In this document: positions 12,336 to 21,684 of the stretch, in pieces | Layout of the letters: every line of letters starts with the position of its first letter | Position numbering within the stretch: position 1 is the stretch's first letter | From: Dugong dugon | Taxonomy: Eukaryota; Chordata; Mammalia; Sirenia; Dugongidae | Length of the DNA: 64,000 bases | NCBI GenBank assembly: GCA_030035585.1 | Contig: CM057464.1 | Location: forward strand, 27,607,465-27,671,464 | Direction of reading: 5' to 3' | Made by a program: the position numbers and the translations under genes | Notes under the pieces: generated by a model | What the model was told of the DNA's origin: nothing | Database searches by the model: none | Seen by the model: the letters and a program-made list of their open reading frames with translations, nothing else

Positions 12336-12699
12336 TATTATTGTACGGGATATGTTCACAAAAGGATAACAGATAGCACCTTCAAATTAATGTAATTTAT
12401 TTTGTCTTTTGTTGCTCATGTTTTTGTTGTCATAGCTAAGATTCCATGTTGAAAAACAAAGTTTTCTTATAAAAATTTAACTCATATTTAGGTGATTGAT
12501 CAATTTTGAGTTAATTTTTGTATGTGGTGTGAGGTATGGCTCTAACTTGGGTAAAGCCTTTTTTCATAAACTTCGAAGAAAGTGGTAAGTGAATGGCTTT
12601 GAGAGCAGGGCAGTGATGCCATCTCCACAAGGACTGCCTTGGTCTAAGACCTCATTTGCTTTCATTTAGCAATTAGTAGTAATGGCTGGCATTTGTTAG

Positions 12700-12865
12700 G
12701 ATTAACTATCCTTGGAGGTAGATAGGATTAAAGATGAAAACATTGAAGAACGGAGACATTAAATAACATGCCCAAGGTCACCCATCTGTTAAATGGGAGG
12801 GGAAAGGCTCCAGACAAGGCTGTCTGACTTCCAAGCTCATGACCATTATGACTTTGCTAATGGCT
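12700..12865 (-). mobile_element. MIR SINE (antisense)
   Basis: The order of 'catgcccaaggtcacc', 'ctgtctgacttccaagctca' and 'tgaccattatgactttg' fits a reversed MIR core, diverged. Confidence 0.6.
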
Positions 12866-12879
12866 TTCCAACACTATGG

Positions 12880-13830
12880 TGAGAGCCCTTGAATGTGATC
12901 TTATCTCCCCCCAATTGATCTTCCCCATGCTTTCATGGTGATCTTTCTGAAATTAGGCTCTGATTTTATTACTCCCTTGCTATAGCAGTTAAGTATTGCT
13001 TTCATCTAGCTATATGTAACTGAAAACACAAATAATAGTGGACAGAATATATAGGTGCTGTTTTCTCACATACTAAGAAGTTGGAAGGCAGGCAGTCCTG
13101 GGTAGTACATGGATAGTCATTCCATGGTTTATTACAGACTCAGGTTCCTTCTATCTTCCTCCTCTGTCATCCTTAGTATGTGGCTATTTTTCTCAGGGTT
13201 TCAGGATGGCTCCTGCTCGTACAGGCATGGCAACCAAGTTCCAAAGAAGAGGAGGAACAGCCAAAAGGCAAATGGTTCAGGTCCTTTGAGTCTGCCCCTC
13301 TTGAAGAGGAAAATAACAATTTTCCTGGAAGTCCCACTAATAGGCTTCTGCTCACATCTAACTGGCCAAAACTACATGTACTATATGTAAGAGCTATGTC
13401 TATGGCCACTCAGGGATCATGGGGAATCATGACCTTTAGATAAGCATGTTACCACTCCTAGTAAAATGAGGATGCTAATAGGAAGGGAGAAGAACAGAAT
13501 GGAATCTGTTTAGGCTACCAGTGTCTGTTACACTTGCTTAAACTTCTTCAGTGTCCCTCATTACCACAAAGTAAAACCCAAACTCCTTGGCATGGTAACT
13601 AAGGTTCTTCGTGAACTCCTTTGGCCTGTGGTCTTTCCTGCCTGACTCAAACACCAATTTCCTCAGTCATAAATTACCAGTCACTTTGTGAATACCAAGC
13701 TCTCTCATGCCTCCAAACCTTTCCATATACTGTTCTTTCATTCCTTCTGCCTTACAAAGTTATATTTCTTTTGTCTGTCCCCAAATATTTCATCTTTCAA
13801 GTCTAGCTCAAGGGTTACATCATATTTGAA
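12880..13830 (+). mobile_element. L2 LINE fragments around another old repeat
   Basis: 13530-13830 has L2-type blocks ('aaactccttggcatggtaac', 'cctttccatatactgttctt'), and 12880-12990 fits an earlier part of L2. The stretch at about 12990-13490 between them looks like a different old repeat that I cannot name. The short frames in this region are not coding. Confidence 0.55.
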
Positions 13831-13888
13831 ATGAACTTTGGATCTTGGAAACTGACCAGGTGCCCCTTCCTCCACACTCCCGTGTTGT

Positions 13889-14110
13889 TTGCTGCCGTCA
13901 AGGTGACTGTGACAGTGACCATATATTACAACAGGACAAAATGTTGTCCAGTTCTGCCTCATCCTCACAATCGCCAGCATGTTGAAATCCCTTGTTGCAG
14001 ACATAGTGCCAATCCATCTAACAAATAGTCTACCATGCCCTCATTGACACTCTACTTTGTCAAACATGATGTCTTCCTCTAGTGATTGATTTTTTCTGAT
14101 GATGTATCCA
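13889..14110 (-). mobile_element. RTE LINE 3' fragment (antisense), diverged
   Basis: 'catcctcacaatcgccagca', 'gtgccaatccatctaac' and 'tcaaacatgatgtcttcctc' follow the RTE 3' order. It ends about 310 bp before CMAH exon A. Confidence 0.75.
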
Positions 14111-14418
14111 TAGCCATCCTGAACCCATCTCTATAACATGGATTTAATTGTAGTGAAGTTGTTGTGTGTGTTTGTGTCCCTGATGTGACTGGGATCTCAT
14201 GAGTTCTGCAGCATAATCTGAATGAGGAAATGAATTGGTATTGGTCTTAACCCTTCATCTCAGCAGGTATTGCTTGGCCCAAGTGAGCATTGTCTTTTGC
14301 TTTGATTTTCCTTGGATTCTGGCACTCTTGTGTACCTGGGCAATGCATTTCTATTTCAGTGACACTTCTAAAAGGTCATTTTTGTTGTTAATCCAGTTTT
14401 GTTCCCCTTTGGTTCTAG

Positions 14419-14528
14419 TTGTTGAAATGGATGGAAAAAATGGATTTTCACTCCTAGAACTGAGTCCTCCTAACCCCTGGGATTCAGATCCCAGAACTCC
14501 TGAAGATTTGGCTTTTGGAGAAGTGCAG
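14419..14528 (+). CDS. CMAH: CMAH exon A (linker after the Rieske region)
   Basis: This 110-nt exon begins after a TTCTAG acceptor and ends before a GTAAAC donor. It starts with the last two bases of a split Leu codon, then gives 36 full codons beginning VVEMDGKNGFSLLEL and ending DLAFGEVQ. The core PNPWDSDPR matches the CMAH segment that follows the Rieske region. The 3' splice site has a short T-rich tract. An open frame continues upstream across the acceptor, but that part resembles no CMAH sequence. It joins in frame to exon B, whose first codon is Ile. Confidence 0.93.
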
Positions 14529-15048
14529 GTAAACACACACACACATTAAAATTATAATATTCTTAAAAATAAAAATAAAACTAAGTAATTTATTACAGTT
14601 CCAGATTTATTTTACAGCCTCCATTACTATAAATACTCTTTGAGGTTGTTAATTAGGAAGGACGTATAATAAAATCATTCTCTTGAGCAAGTTTCTTTTA
14701 GAGACTCCCAGAACTTGGCAAGGATTGCAAGGAAATATAGTCAGAAAGAAACTTTAGAGGAAACTCTCAAAGGTGAGTTATGAAAAATGAATGAAGGAAG
14801 TTCAGAAACTACTCATGATGCCAGCCCAGATCACTGTCTGATAGAATGGCTGGTTGCATATTTCTGTACGTTGCTCCTTGAGATCTTTTACAAACCACCT
14901 TGTGCATTCTCCTGCTTCAGCAGAGATTTTCCTCCCACAAGAAACACTCTGGTAGTTTGAAAAAGGTAAACAGCAAAAATTCATTTTTTTGGATATTTGG
15001 GAAGCATGTGAAAACAGCAGTTATTTTTTTTTAGGAAACAAATGGGAA
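14529..15048. other. Intron A sequence, no repeat recognised
   Basis: CMAH intron after exon A with a short CA run at the start. No further feature is supported. Confidence 0.6.
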
Positions 15049-15066
15049 TGTACCCAGAATTAAAAA

Positions 15067-15286
15067 GCAAACAAAAAAAATCAACTAGTTGCTGCTGAGT
15101 TGATTCTGACTCATGGTGAGCTCAAGTGTTTCAGAGTAGAACCATACACCACAGGGTTTTCAAAACTATAACCTTTTGGAAGCAGATTGCCAGTCCTTTC
15201 TTCCGGGGCACCTCTGGGTGGGTTCAAATCACCAACCTTTCTGCTAGTAGTTGAGTATTTAACCATTTGCACCACCCAGAGACTCC
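15067..15286 (-). mobile_element. AfroSINE (antisense)
   Basis: The reversed head 'caccacccagagactcc' and body are present. It is flanked by 'tgtacccagaat' at 15049 and 15287, a target duplication that extends into a shared A run. Confidence 0.9.
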
Positions 15287-15300
15287 TGTACCCAGAATAA

Positions 15301-15345
15301 AAAACCCACTGCACTGCCATCAAGTCAATTCCAACTCATAATGAC
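15301..15345 (-). mobile_element. AfroSINE tail fragment (antisense)
   Basis: Only the last 45 bp of the SINE ('gccatcaagtcaattccaac') remain, next to the preceding copy. Confidence 0.7.
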
Positions 15346-15349
15346 CCAA

Positions 15350-15857
15350 AATAGTCATAATAAAAAAATTAATTTGATTCTTTGACCTCTCCTCACTCAC
15401 TTTTTTTGGCTGTCCACACAAGAGTTTCTGTTACCTTATCTCTGCTCCTGATTGCATCCCTTTTTCCTATGGATGTACCAGACCATGGAAAGAGAGTGAG
15501 GAATTGATTTAGAATCCCCCAGCCTGTTGCTGTCTCAAAGCCATTGTTTGTAGCCATTCTCAGAGGACTTTGGCATCCTGAAGGGGTGAGTTAGCAGGTA
15601 ATTTGGAAGAGAAAGTCTTCCAAACCTGTTTAGCCAGTTGCCAGTCTACTCTGCCTGTGCCACCCTACCCAAGCTCTCAGAGGATAATTCATTCGTATTC
15701 TTATTCACAACCACTCTGGCATTTAAATCCTCAAGTGCCTGTCATCACATTTCTACTGCCTTTCCTTGTAAACTGTGATGTGAAGGTACTGGTCACAAAG
15801 ATATTCTGCAGTGTAGACTGTAAATAAGTGTGTAGGAGCTAATTTAAATAGAGTAAA
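15350..15857. other. Intron sequence, nothing recognised
   Basis: No repeat or gene supported. Confidence 0.5.
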
Positions 15858-16228
15858 ACTTGTTGGTGGCCATGGACTCCGCTCTGACTCATGGCAACCC
15901 CATGTACAACAGAATCAAACATTGTCATCTTCACGATCATTGATATGTTTGAGCCATTGTTGTGGGCACTGTGTATTCTGAGTGCCTTCTAACCTAGGTG
16001 GCTTATCTTCCAGCACTGTATTGTACAATATTCTGTTGTGATCCATAGGGCCTTCATTGACTAATTTTCAGAAGTAGATCCACAGGCTTTTTTTTTCCTA
16101 GTCTGTCTTAGTGTGGAAGCTCTGGAGAAACCTGTCCATAGGTGACCCTGCCAGTATTAGAATGACCAGTGGCATAGTTTTCAGCAGCATAGCAAGATGC
16201 AAGCCCCCACAGTACAACAAACTGACAG
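15858..16228 (-). mobile_element. Internally deleted RTE derivative (antisense)
   Basis: The left part is the RTE 3' end ('gactcatggcaaccccatgt', 'gtttgagccattgttgtggg'). The right part ('accagtggcatagttttcag', 'caagcccccacagta') matches the far end of the copy at 46331-46770. The middle of the LINE is missing, so this is a non-autonomous deletion derivative of about 370 bp. Confidence 0.75.
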
Positions 16229-16277
16229 ACAGTGATGAAGAGTATAACTAGGTAAGTCAATTGGTTTCACACCTAAG

Positions 16278-16482
16278 GCATCCCTGGGTCATGAAAACAG
16301 TTAATGTGCTCAGCTGCTAACTGAAAGGTTGGAGGTTCAAGTCCACCCAGAGGTGGCTCAGAAGAGAGGCCTGGTGATCTATTTCTGAAAGATCACAGCC
16401 ATTGAAAACGCTATGGAGCACAATTCTGCTCTGATACACATAAGATTGCCATAAGTTGAAATTGACTCCATGGCAACTAATT
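16278..16482 (+). mobile_element. AfroSINE ('tccctgggt' type)
   Basis: It carries 'gaaaggttggaggttcaagt', 'aggcctggtgatctatttct' and the tail 'gactccatggcaact'. It ends 195 bp before CMAH exon B. Confidence 0.88.
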
Positions 16483-16676
16483 TTTTTTCTTTTCTTTTTT
16501 TTTTTGCTGGGAATTGTGCTCTCTATAAAGCTTCCTGCTGAGTTCTACTTGACTCCTATGTTTTTGCCTGACCGTGCTTAGGAGCAAAGTTCTCCAACCT
16601 GATTTAGTCAGTTAACCAGTCCATTGTTGCTAGCTTGTAATGATTTGATAATATTAATCTCACACTCTTCCAACAG

Positions 16677-16867
16677 ATAACATATCTCACTCATGCCTGC
16701 ATGGACCTCAAACTGAGAGATAAGAGGATGGTGTTTGACCCTTGGTTAATTGGTCCTGCTTTTGCCCGAGGATGGTGGTTGCTCCATGAGCCTCCTTCTG
16801 ATTGGCTGGAGAGGCTGTGCCAAGCTGATCTAATTTATATCAGTCACATGCATTCGGACCACCTGAG
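16677..16867 (+). CDS. CMAH: CMAH exon B (HxHxDH metal-binding motif)
   Basis: This 191-nt exon starts after a CAACAG acceptor and ends before GTAATG. It encodes 63 full codons (ITYLTHACMDLKL to ISHMHSDHL) plus two bases of a split Ser. It carries the block FDPWLIGPAFARGWWLL and the motif HMHSDH, which fits the HxHxDH signature of metallo-beta-lactamase-like folds. That fold is expected for the catalytic or structural core of CMAH. One oddity is Arg in LKLRDKRMVF, where the orthologues I remember have Gly. The other residues agree closely with mammalian CMAH. Confidence 0.97.
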
Positions 16868-16968
16868 GTAATGAAGTCCTGAGCACTAAACTCATAAGAC
16901 AATGCTGCAGCAAAGATACAACATGTTTTCAGTCTTATTGCTTAATAATGTCTGTTTTTATAGTGTAA

Positions 16969-17312
16969 GGAGCCCTGGTGGTACAGTGGTTAAGTACTTG
17001 GCCGCTAACTGAAAGGTTGGTGGTTAGAACCCCAGAGGCATAGCGAGCAGAGGTGAGAGGGGGGCATTTTTTACCCAGGCACAAGTCCAAGGGGGCGCCA
17101 GACAAAGCCAGCCTTAGAGATTGTCCCTGGGTGCTCCTTACCCTCACTACACCTCTGTCGAATCCACCAGCTGCTCTGTGGGAGAAAGATGTGACAGTCT
17201 GCTTCCAAAAAGATTATAGCCTTTGAAACTCTATGGGGCAGTTCTACTCTGTCCTACAGGGTCACTATGAGTAGGAATCAATTTGATGGCAGTGGGTTTG
17301 CTTCAGGTTTTG
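16969..17312 (+). mobile_element. AfroSINE split by a hAT-type element
   Basis: The head (16969-17032) and the rest (17158-17312) make one SINE. It is broken within its B-box region ('ggttagaacc' then 'aatccaccag') by a 125-bp insertion. Confidence 0.92.
17033..17157 (+). mobile_element. 125-bp non-autonomous hAT-type element in AfroSINE
   Basis: The ends are inverted repeats: CAGAGGCATAGCGA at the left and the complement of CAGAGGTGTAGTGA at the right, 11 of 14 positions identical. The flanks are TAGAACCC (17025-17032) and TCGAATCC (17158-17165). The intact SINE has TCGAACCC there, so each is one change away from an exact 8-bp target duplication. CAG-type ends and an 8-bp duplication are hAT signatures. 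The interior is too short to code. Confidence 0.82.
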
Positions 17313-18005
17313 TTATAAGAGTTCTTTTACAATTACTGCCCTCTTTGAAGTGGGTTTATTTGCAATGGTGGAAGGAAGACTAATAAAGATAAATATATTT
17401 TCATAGCAATTTCATACTTTTAAAAGTACTTTCACATTTTATATCGTTGAGAATGAGGAAGAAGGAGCTATTGTGGGCAGATTACCCAGTAAGCAAGGTA
17501 ATCACGCCTTTACGGCACCAATAAAATAAGAGCACCCGCTGTCCAAAGCAAAGACCTATAGATGCCAAGCAGACAGGACACGAGGAAAGGCAAGCGCTGC
17601 AGTGGAAAGGAACTGGCAGGGCACAAAATGAAACTGATACCAGCTCCAGTGTGTGAGAATGTGCTGGCTGGATATAAAGTTCATGCAGGGTCACAAGGGC
17701 GCCCATGCACAAGGTTGTTTAAGATATGAGACCCCTACCACTTCAACAGCTTTGTTGACATCTGTCTCCCGTGGTCCCCTCTCGTGTAATTGAAACCCCT
17801 TATCTCGGTGGGTCTGTTGGGAGTATATTATTTCTTTCTAATAAACAAGAGTAGGGGTAGACTGTTGAGTCTAACTCTTGCTACATTCACCCACTAAAAA
17901 TTTTATAATCCTGTTCATCTCATTCTGCTAAAATGGCATACACTACGTTTGCATTCCATTGCTAATACTACAGTTGCGTTTTAAAAGAAGTTATATCATG
18001 GATAG
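17313..18005. other. Intron B sequence, mostly unassigned
   Basis: Mostly unrecognised. At 17472-17515 'cccagtaagcaaggtaatca' resembles the terminal part of the palindromic hAT element at 28423. Confidence 0.5.
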
Positions 18006-18008
18006 CTA

Positions 18009-18010
18009 AG

Positions 18011-18038
<28 letters not shown>
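18009..18038 (+). repeat. (AC)n microsatellite
   Basis: About 14 AC units followed by AT-rich sequence. Confidence 0.92.
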
Positions 18039-18041
<3 letters not shown>

Positions 18042-18283
18042 TGTACCTGTATATATATAACTCCCATGCCCTGTTCGAATGTGTAAGTAAGCAGAGGAGG
18101 GGGCACCACAGACTATCAGTGCTTAGGCCTCCACATGCCTTAATTGGGCCCCAATTGCAGGGAGGAGAACAAGGGTTAACAACGTCACTACTCTCTCACT
18201 TCCCACCTTCCTGCCACTTGACAGAAGTCTAGGCTTAAGGGTCATCATAGTTGACTTCCTCTTTCAGTTCAATATTTATAGCA

Positions 18284-19556
18284 GAGATCTGCAAATTTTT
18301 TCTATAAAGAGCCAGAAAATAAATATTTCAGCCTTTGCAAGCTGTATGCTCAGTGTCTCAACTACTTAACTCTGCTGTTGAAGCACAAAAGCAACCATAG
18401 ACAGTGTTTAAGTGAATGAGCATGGTTGTTGTAAAAATGGTGTGGAGTGGGTGGTGTCTGACCTCCTCTAACTTCACAAGTGGAAAGGAGAATCAAGATC
18501 AGCAGCCCAAGGCTGATTCCTATGAGGTGGTCAGATAAGCCTGCTCCCTCTCCCCTTTTTACCAATTTTGACACTGACTGTCCCTCTCATGGCACTCTGT
18601 ACTTCTCTGCTGGGTCCAATAATTCATTGCAAGGGCCACACAGAACTCACAGACAATACTCATGATTATGGGGTTTATTAGGGAAGTAACAGTTACAATT
18701 CAGGTTCAGGAACACTCAGGATACAGTTCTTCCATAAGGACAGTCTCTTCTCAGCCCTGCCACAGGCAGGCCTCTCTCTGCTTCTGCCCTGTTCAGGCAA
18801 GTGTTACAAAGCTCTTTTAGTTCTGCTAATAAGTGTCCCAAGGCAACCCACTCTGCCAGTAAGCTTCTTGCCCAAAGTCTCTCAGCTTTCTCGCTTCATG
18901 GGCTGGGAAGCCCCACAGCAGCTGTCTCGCACCAGTCTCCTGATTCCTGCCGTCTCGTGCTGCCATCTCTTGCTGTCTTCTGTGTTACAGCTCCTGTCTC
19001 TGTCTCCTGGATCTGGCAGGTTCTCGGTGCAGGGATCCTGGGTCCAAAGGACGAGCTCTACTCCTGGCTCTTCTTCCTTGGTGGTGTTGAAATCCTTCCT
19101 TCCTGCCTCTGGAATGGCTCATTTTAAGCCTAACAGTATGGCAAAACTGACCAATCCCCTTGTTAGGATTCCATACACCTAATTTGCATGCTCCCACCTC
19201 CACAAGGGTGCCATGCACCTTGCTTGCATTATTAGCAACCTGTCCAATCACCTTGGTGGGCCACAAGCACCTTATTTGCATAGTCCCACCCAGTCATTTG
19301 GTGGGAGTTTCAGGACCATGGCAAAAAAGGCCGTATAAAAGTGATCCATTATGCTGCAATTGTGTTCCAATGAAACTTTATTTATGGACAATGAAATCTG
19401 AAATATTGTACAATTTTCAAGTCACAAAATATTGTTCTCCTTTGATTTTTTTACTACCATTTAATAAGGTAAGAGCTATTCTTAGCTCAAAGGTTGTACA
19501 AATATGGCAGCAAGTCAGATATGGCCCAGGCATTATAGTTTGCCAACTTCTGATTT
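18284..19556 (+). mobile_element. hAT-Charlie-type MITE split by an LTR
   Basis: The left half (18284-18429) has 'ctataaagagccagaaaata' and 'tctcaactacttaactctgc'. The right half (19359-19556) has 'tgttccaatgaaactttatt' and 'tagtttgccaacttctg'. Together they follow the order of a common old Charlie-type element. The interruption is the LTR at 18430-19358. Confidence 0.8.
18430..19358 (-). mobile_element. Large solo LTR (antisense) within hAT element
   Basis: It interrupts the hAT element; TG starts it (TGTAAAAATG) and CA ends it (ATGCTGCA). The flanks gttgt and attgt agree at 4 of 5 bases. The - strand AATAAA appears at + strand 'gggtttatta' near 18671. About 19030-19090 shares a block with the MaLR-like LTRs ('gggtccaaaggacg', 'cttccttggtggt'). 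The frames over it (for example 19160-19558) are not genes. Confidence 0.68.
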
Positions 19557-19572
19557 AGAACATCCCAACACT

Positions 19573-19777
19573 GGAGTCTCTGAGTGGCACAAACAGTTAA
19601 GTTCTCAATTGTTAGCTGAAAGGTTAATGGTTCGAACCCACCCAGGGCTGCCTCGGAAGACAGGTTTGGTGATCTGCTTCTGAAAGGTCATAACCTTGAA
19701 AACCCTATGGAACAGTTCTACTCTGCACACAAGGGGTCACCAAAAGTCAGAATCAACTTGACAGGAACCAACAACAG
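19573..19777 (+). mobile_element. AfroSINE
   Basis: Complete diverged copy flanked by a 7-bp duplication 'caacact' (19566-19572 and 19778-19784). Confidence 0.9.
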
Positions 19778-19784
19778 CAACACT

Positions 19785-20650
19785 GAGCCCCCAACATTTT
19801 AACCCTGAGTTAGCCCCATCCAACGCTTGATTGAAACCAGAGCATAATGATATGATAGGAACCGAAACTTCCCTAACTCAGCAATCAAAAAGGAGGCAGA
19901 AAGAAAACTTCCCCTTAAGAAACCAAATATATTTGCAAACAAACTGAGTTTTCAGAAGTGGGAGGATCATATTCCCAACCCCTTTGCTTAATTACAGGGT
20001 CATAGCCTTTCTTTTTTGTTTTGAAGTCTGTATCATTTCTGATGGGTTGCCAACACACAGCAATGCCCACAATGTTCTAATGAAGCAATTTCAACTTTTT
20101 TTCCCTCTGTGAGCCTGCATGACAAGTGAAGTTCACATGTAGGACATCCTTTGATAGAAATGTCCAAGGTTAGGAATAATAGGTTGTTTCCCAGTTGACT
20201 GGTACCTAGATTTTCTATTCCAAAGTATATGGAATTTCTGAGGTATGAATATGCTGTAATTTGTTTTTTAAAGGAAATAATTTACAAATAAATAATTAGC
20301 TGTTTTAGTAAAAAATTACTTACAGCACACTTCTTTATTGATTACAACCTACTAGTATATTGTGGCACTATGATTAAAAATTGCTTGTTGACTGCATGGT
20401 ATCTTTGTTCCACATAAGCTTCTAGAACAAATTTGGACAATTTCAGGATTATGAGAGCCCTGGGTTCATGCATTGTGTGATAACAATAATGTGAGGTGGC
20501 AATTTTTTATAGCTTGTATAGGGATAAAAATATCATGTAAATGAGACGATCACTTTATAGTGTCTGTTATAAGATACAGTTGCCTAAGGTCCTAATGTGA
20601 GAAGTTCTATGGGAATACAGTGAAATGCTGAATTTTAGGGAGGGTAAGGA
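19785..20650. other. Intron B sequence, nothing recognised
   Basis: No repeat family or gene supported. Confidence 0.45.
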
Positions 20651-20655
20651 TTTTA

Positions 20656-20860
20656 GTCCCTGGGTGGCGCAAATACTTAACACACTTGACAGTTAAACAA
20701 AAGGTTGGAAGCTTGAGTCCACCCAGAGGTGCCTTGGAAGAAAGGCCTAGCAAACTACTTCTGAAAAATCAGTTATTGAAAACCCTATGGAGCGCAGCTG
20801 TATTTTGACACACATGGGATTGCCATGAGCTGGTGTCTACTTGACGGCAATTGGTAAAAG
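20656..20860 (+). mobile_element. AfroSINE ('tccctgggtgg' type)
   Basis: Head 'gtccctgggtggcgcaaata' through tail 'cttgacggcaattgg'. Similar flanks 'ggattttag' and 'gaattttaa' suggest a diverged target duplication. Confidence 0.88.
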
Positions 20861-20864
20861 AATT

Positions 20865-21668
20865 TTAATGTCAGTTATTTCCCAACCACTGGCATGAAAG
20901 CAAATTTAGTTTTAGTTTCAGGGGTTTGTGTGGGCTGAAGTGTGCCATGCACTGGAACACCAGTTCTCAACTATAGTATCACAACACATTGCTGTGCAGT
21001 GTACTGCAGATAACTTAATACTAAAAAGTGACCAAAGTTTGTAATTTTTACTCCTTTGGGCCTGTCTCCTTGATAGACCCTTACTCTTTGACTCTTTATC
21101 AGTTGACTAATAAACATGGCAGTTATTTGCCAGTGAGACTGTTTCCTCCCTTTTGACCTTTATTTATAGAATAAAACCTCGCTGGTTCAGAAAAACAAGG
21201 GAAAAGGCCAAAGTGCTTTAGTAAACCATCTTTATTAAAAAAAAAAAGTTGTAATTTTTTAATGTAAATATGGTGTATATTGTAATATGTTATTAATAGA
21301 TACTAGTAAAAATTATCAGAAGTTAAATAAATCAGAAAACAGTAAATATTAGTTTTAGAGTAATTTAGCATAACTCTCACAGTCTTTTAAGGCACAAGAT
21401 TTGATTGCTGAACCCAGATGTTGAAGGCATAGTGAAAAAACCCTTGATTTTCTTGAATCCATTGTTTTAGGGGGAAAAATACCTACCAGTTCCACCCCAT
21501 CTCCCTCTGATTCTACTATTTGGACAGCTTTTAACACAGTGCTGGAATGTGACTGTTATTACAGTTAAGTGCTGATAAGCAGATTTGTTTATGCTTTCCT
21601 TATATTATTTTGCCTGACATTATAGTCTATGTACAAGTCTGATTTTTCCACCAGTTAGTACACTCATT
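20865..21668. other. Intron B sequence, nothing recognised
   Basis: No gene or clear repeat. Confidence 0.45.
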
Positions 21669-21684
21669 AAAATTAGGAACTATC

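Noticed and set aside
1-14400. Search for the CMAH Rieske exons upstream
   Set aside because: No sequence coding for the expected CKHQGGLF-like or KYINPP-like segments was found by eye; they probably lie before the window.
14235-14549. Frame extending exon A on both sides
   Set aside because: The CMAH match starts exactly at the TTCTAG acceptor and stops at GTAAAC; the extensions have no similarity.
19160-19558. Open frame of 132 codons (+)
   Set aside because: It spans the LTR and the right half of the hAT element; no similarity to a protein.
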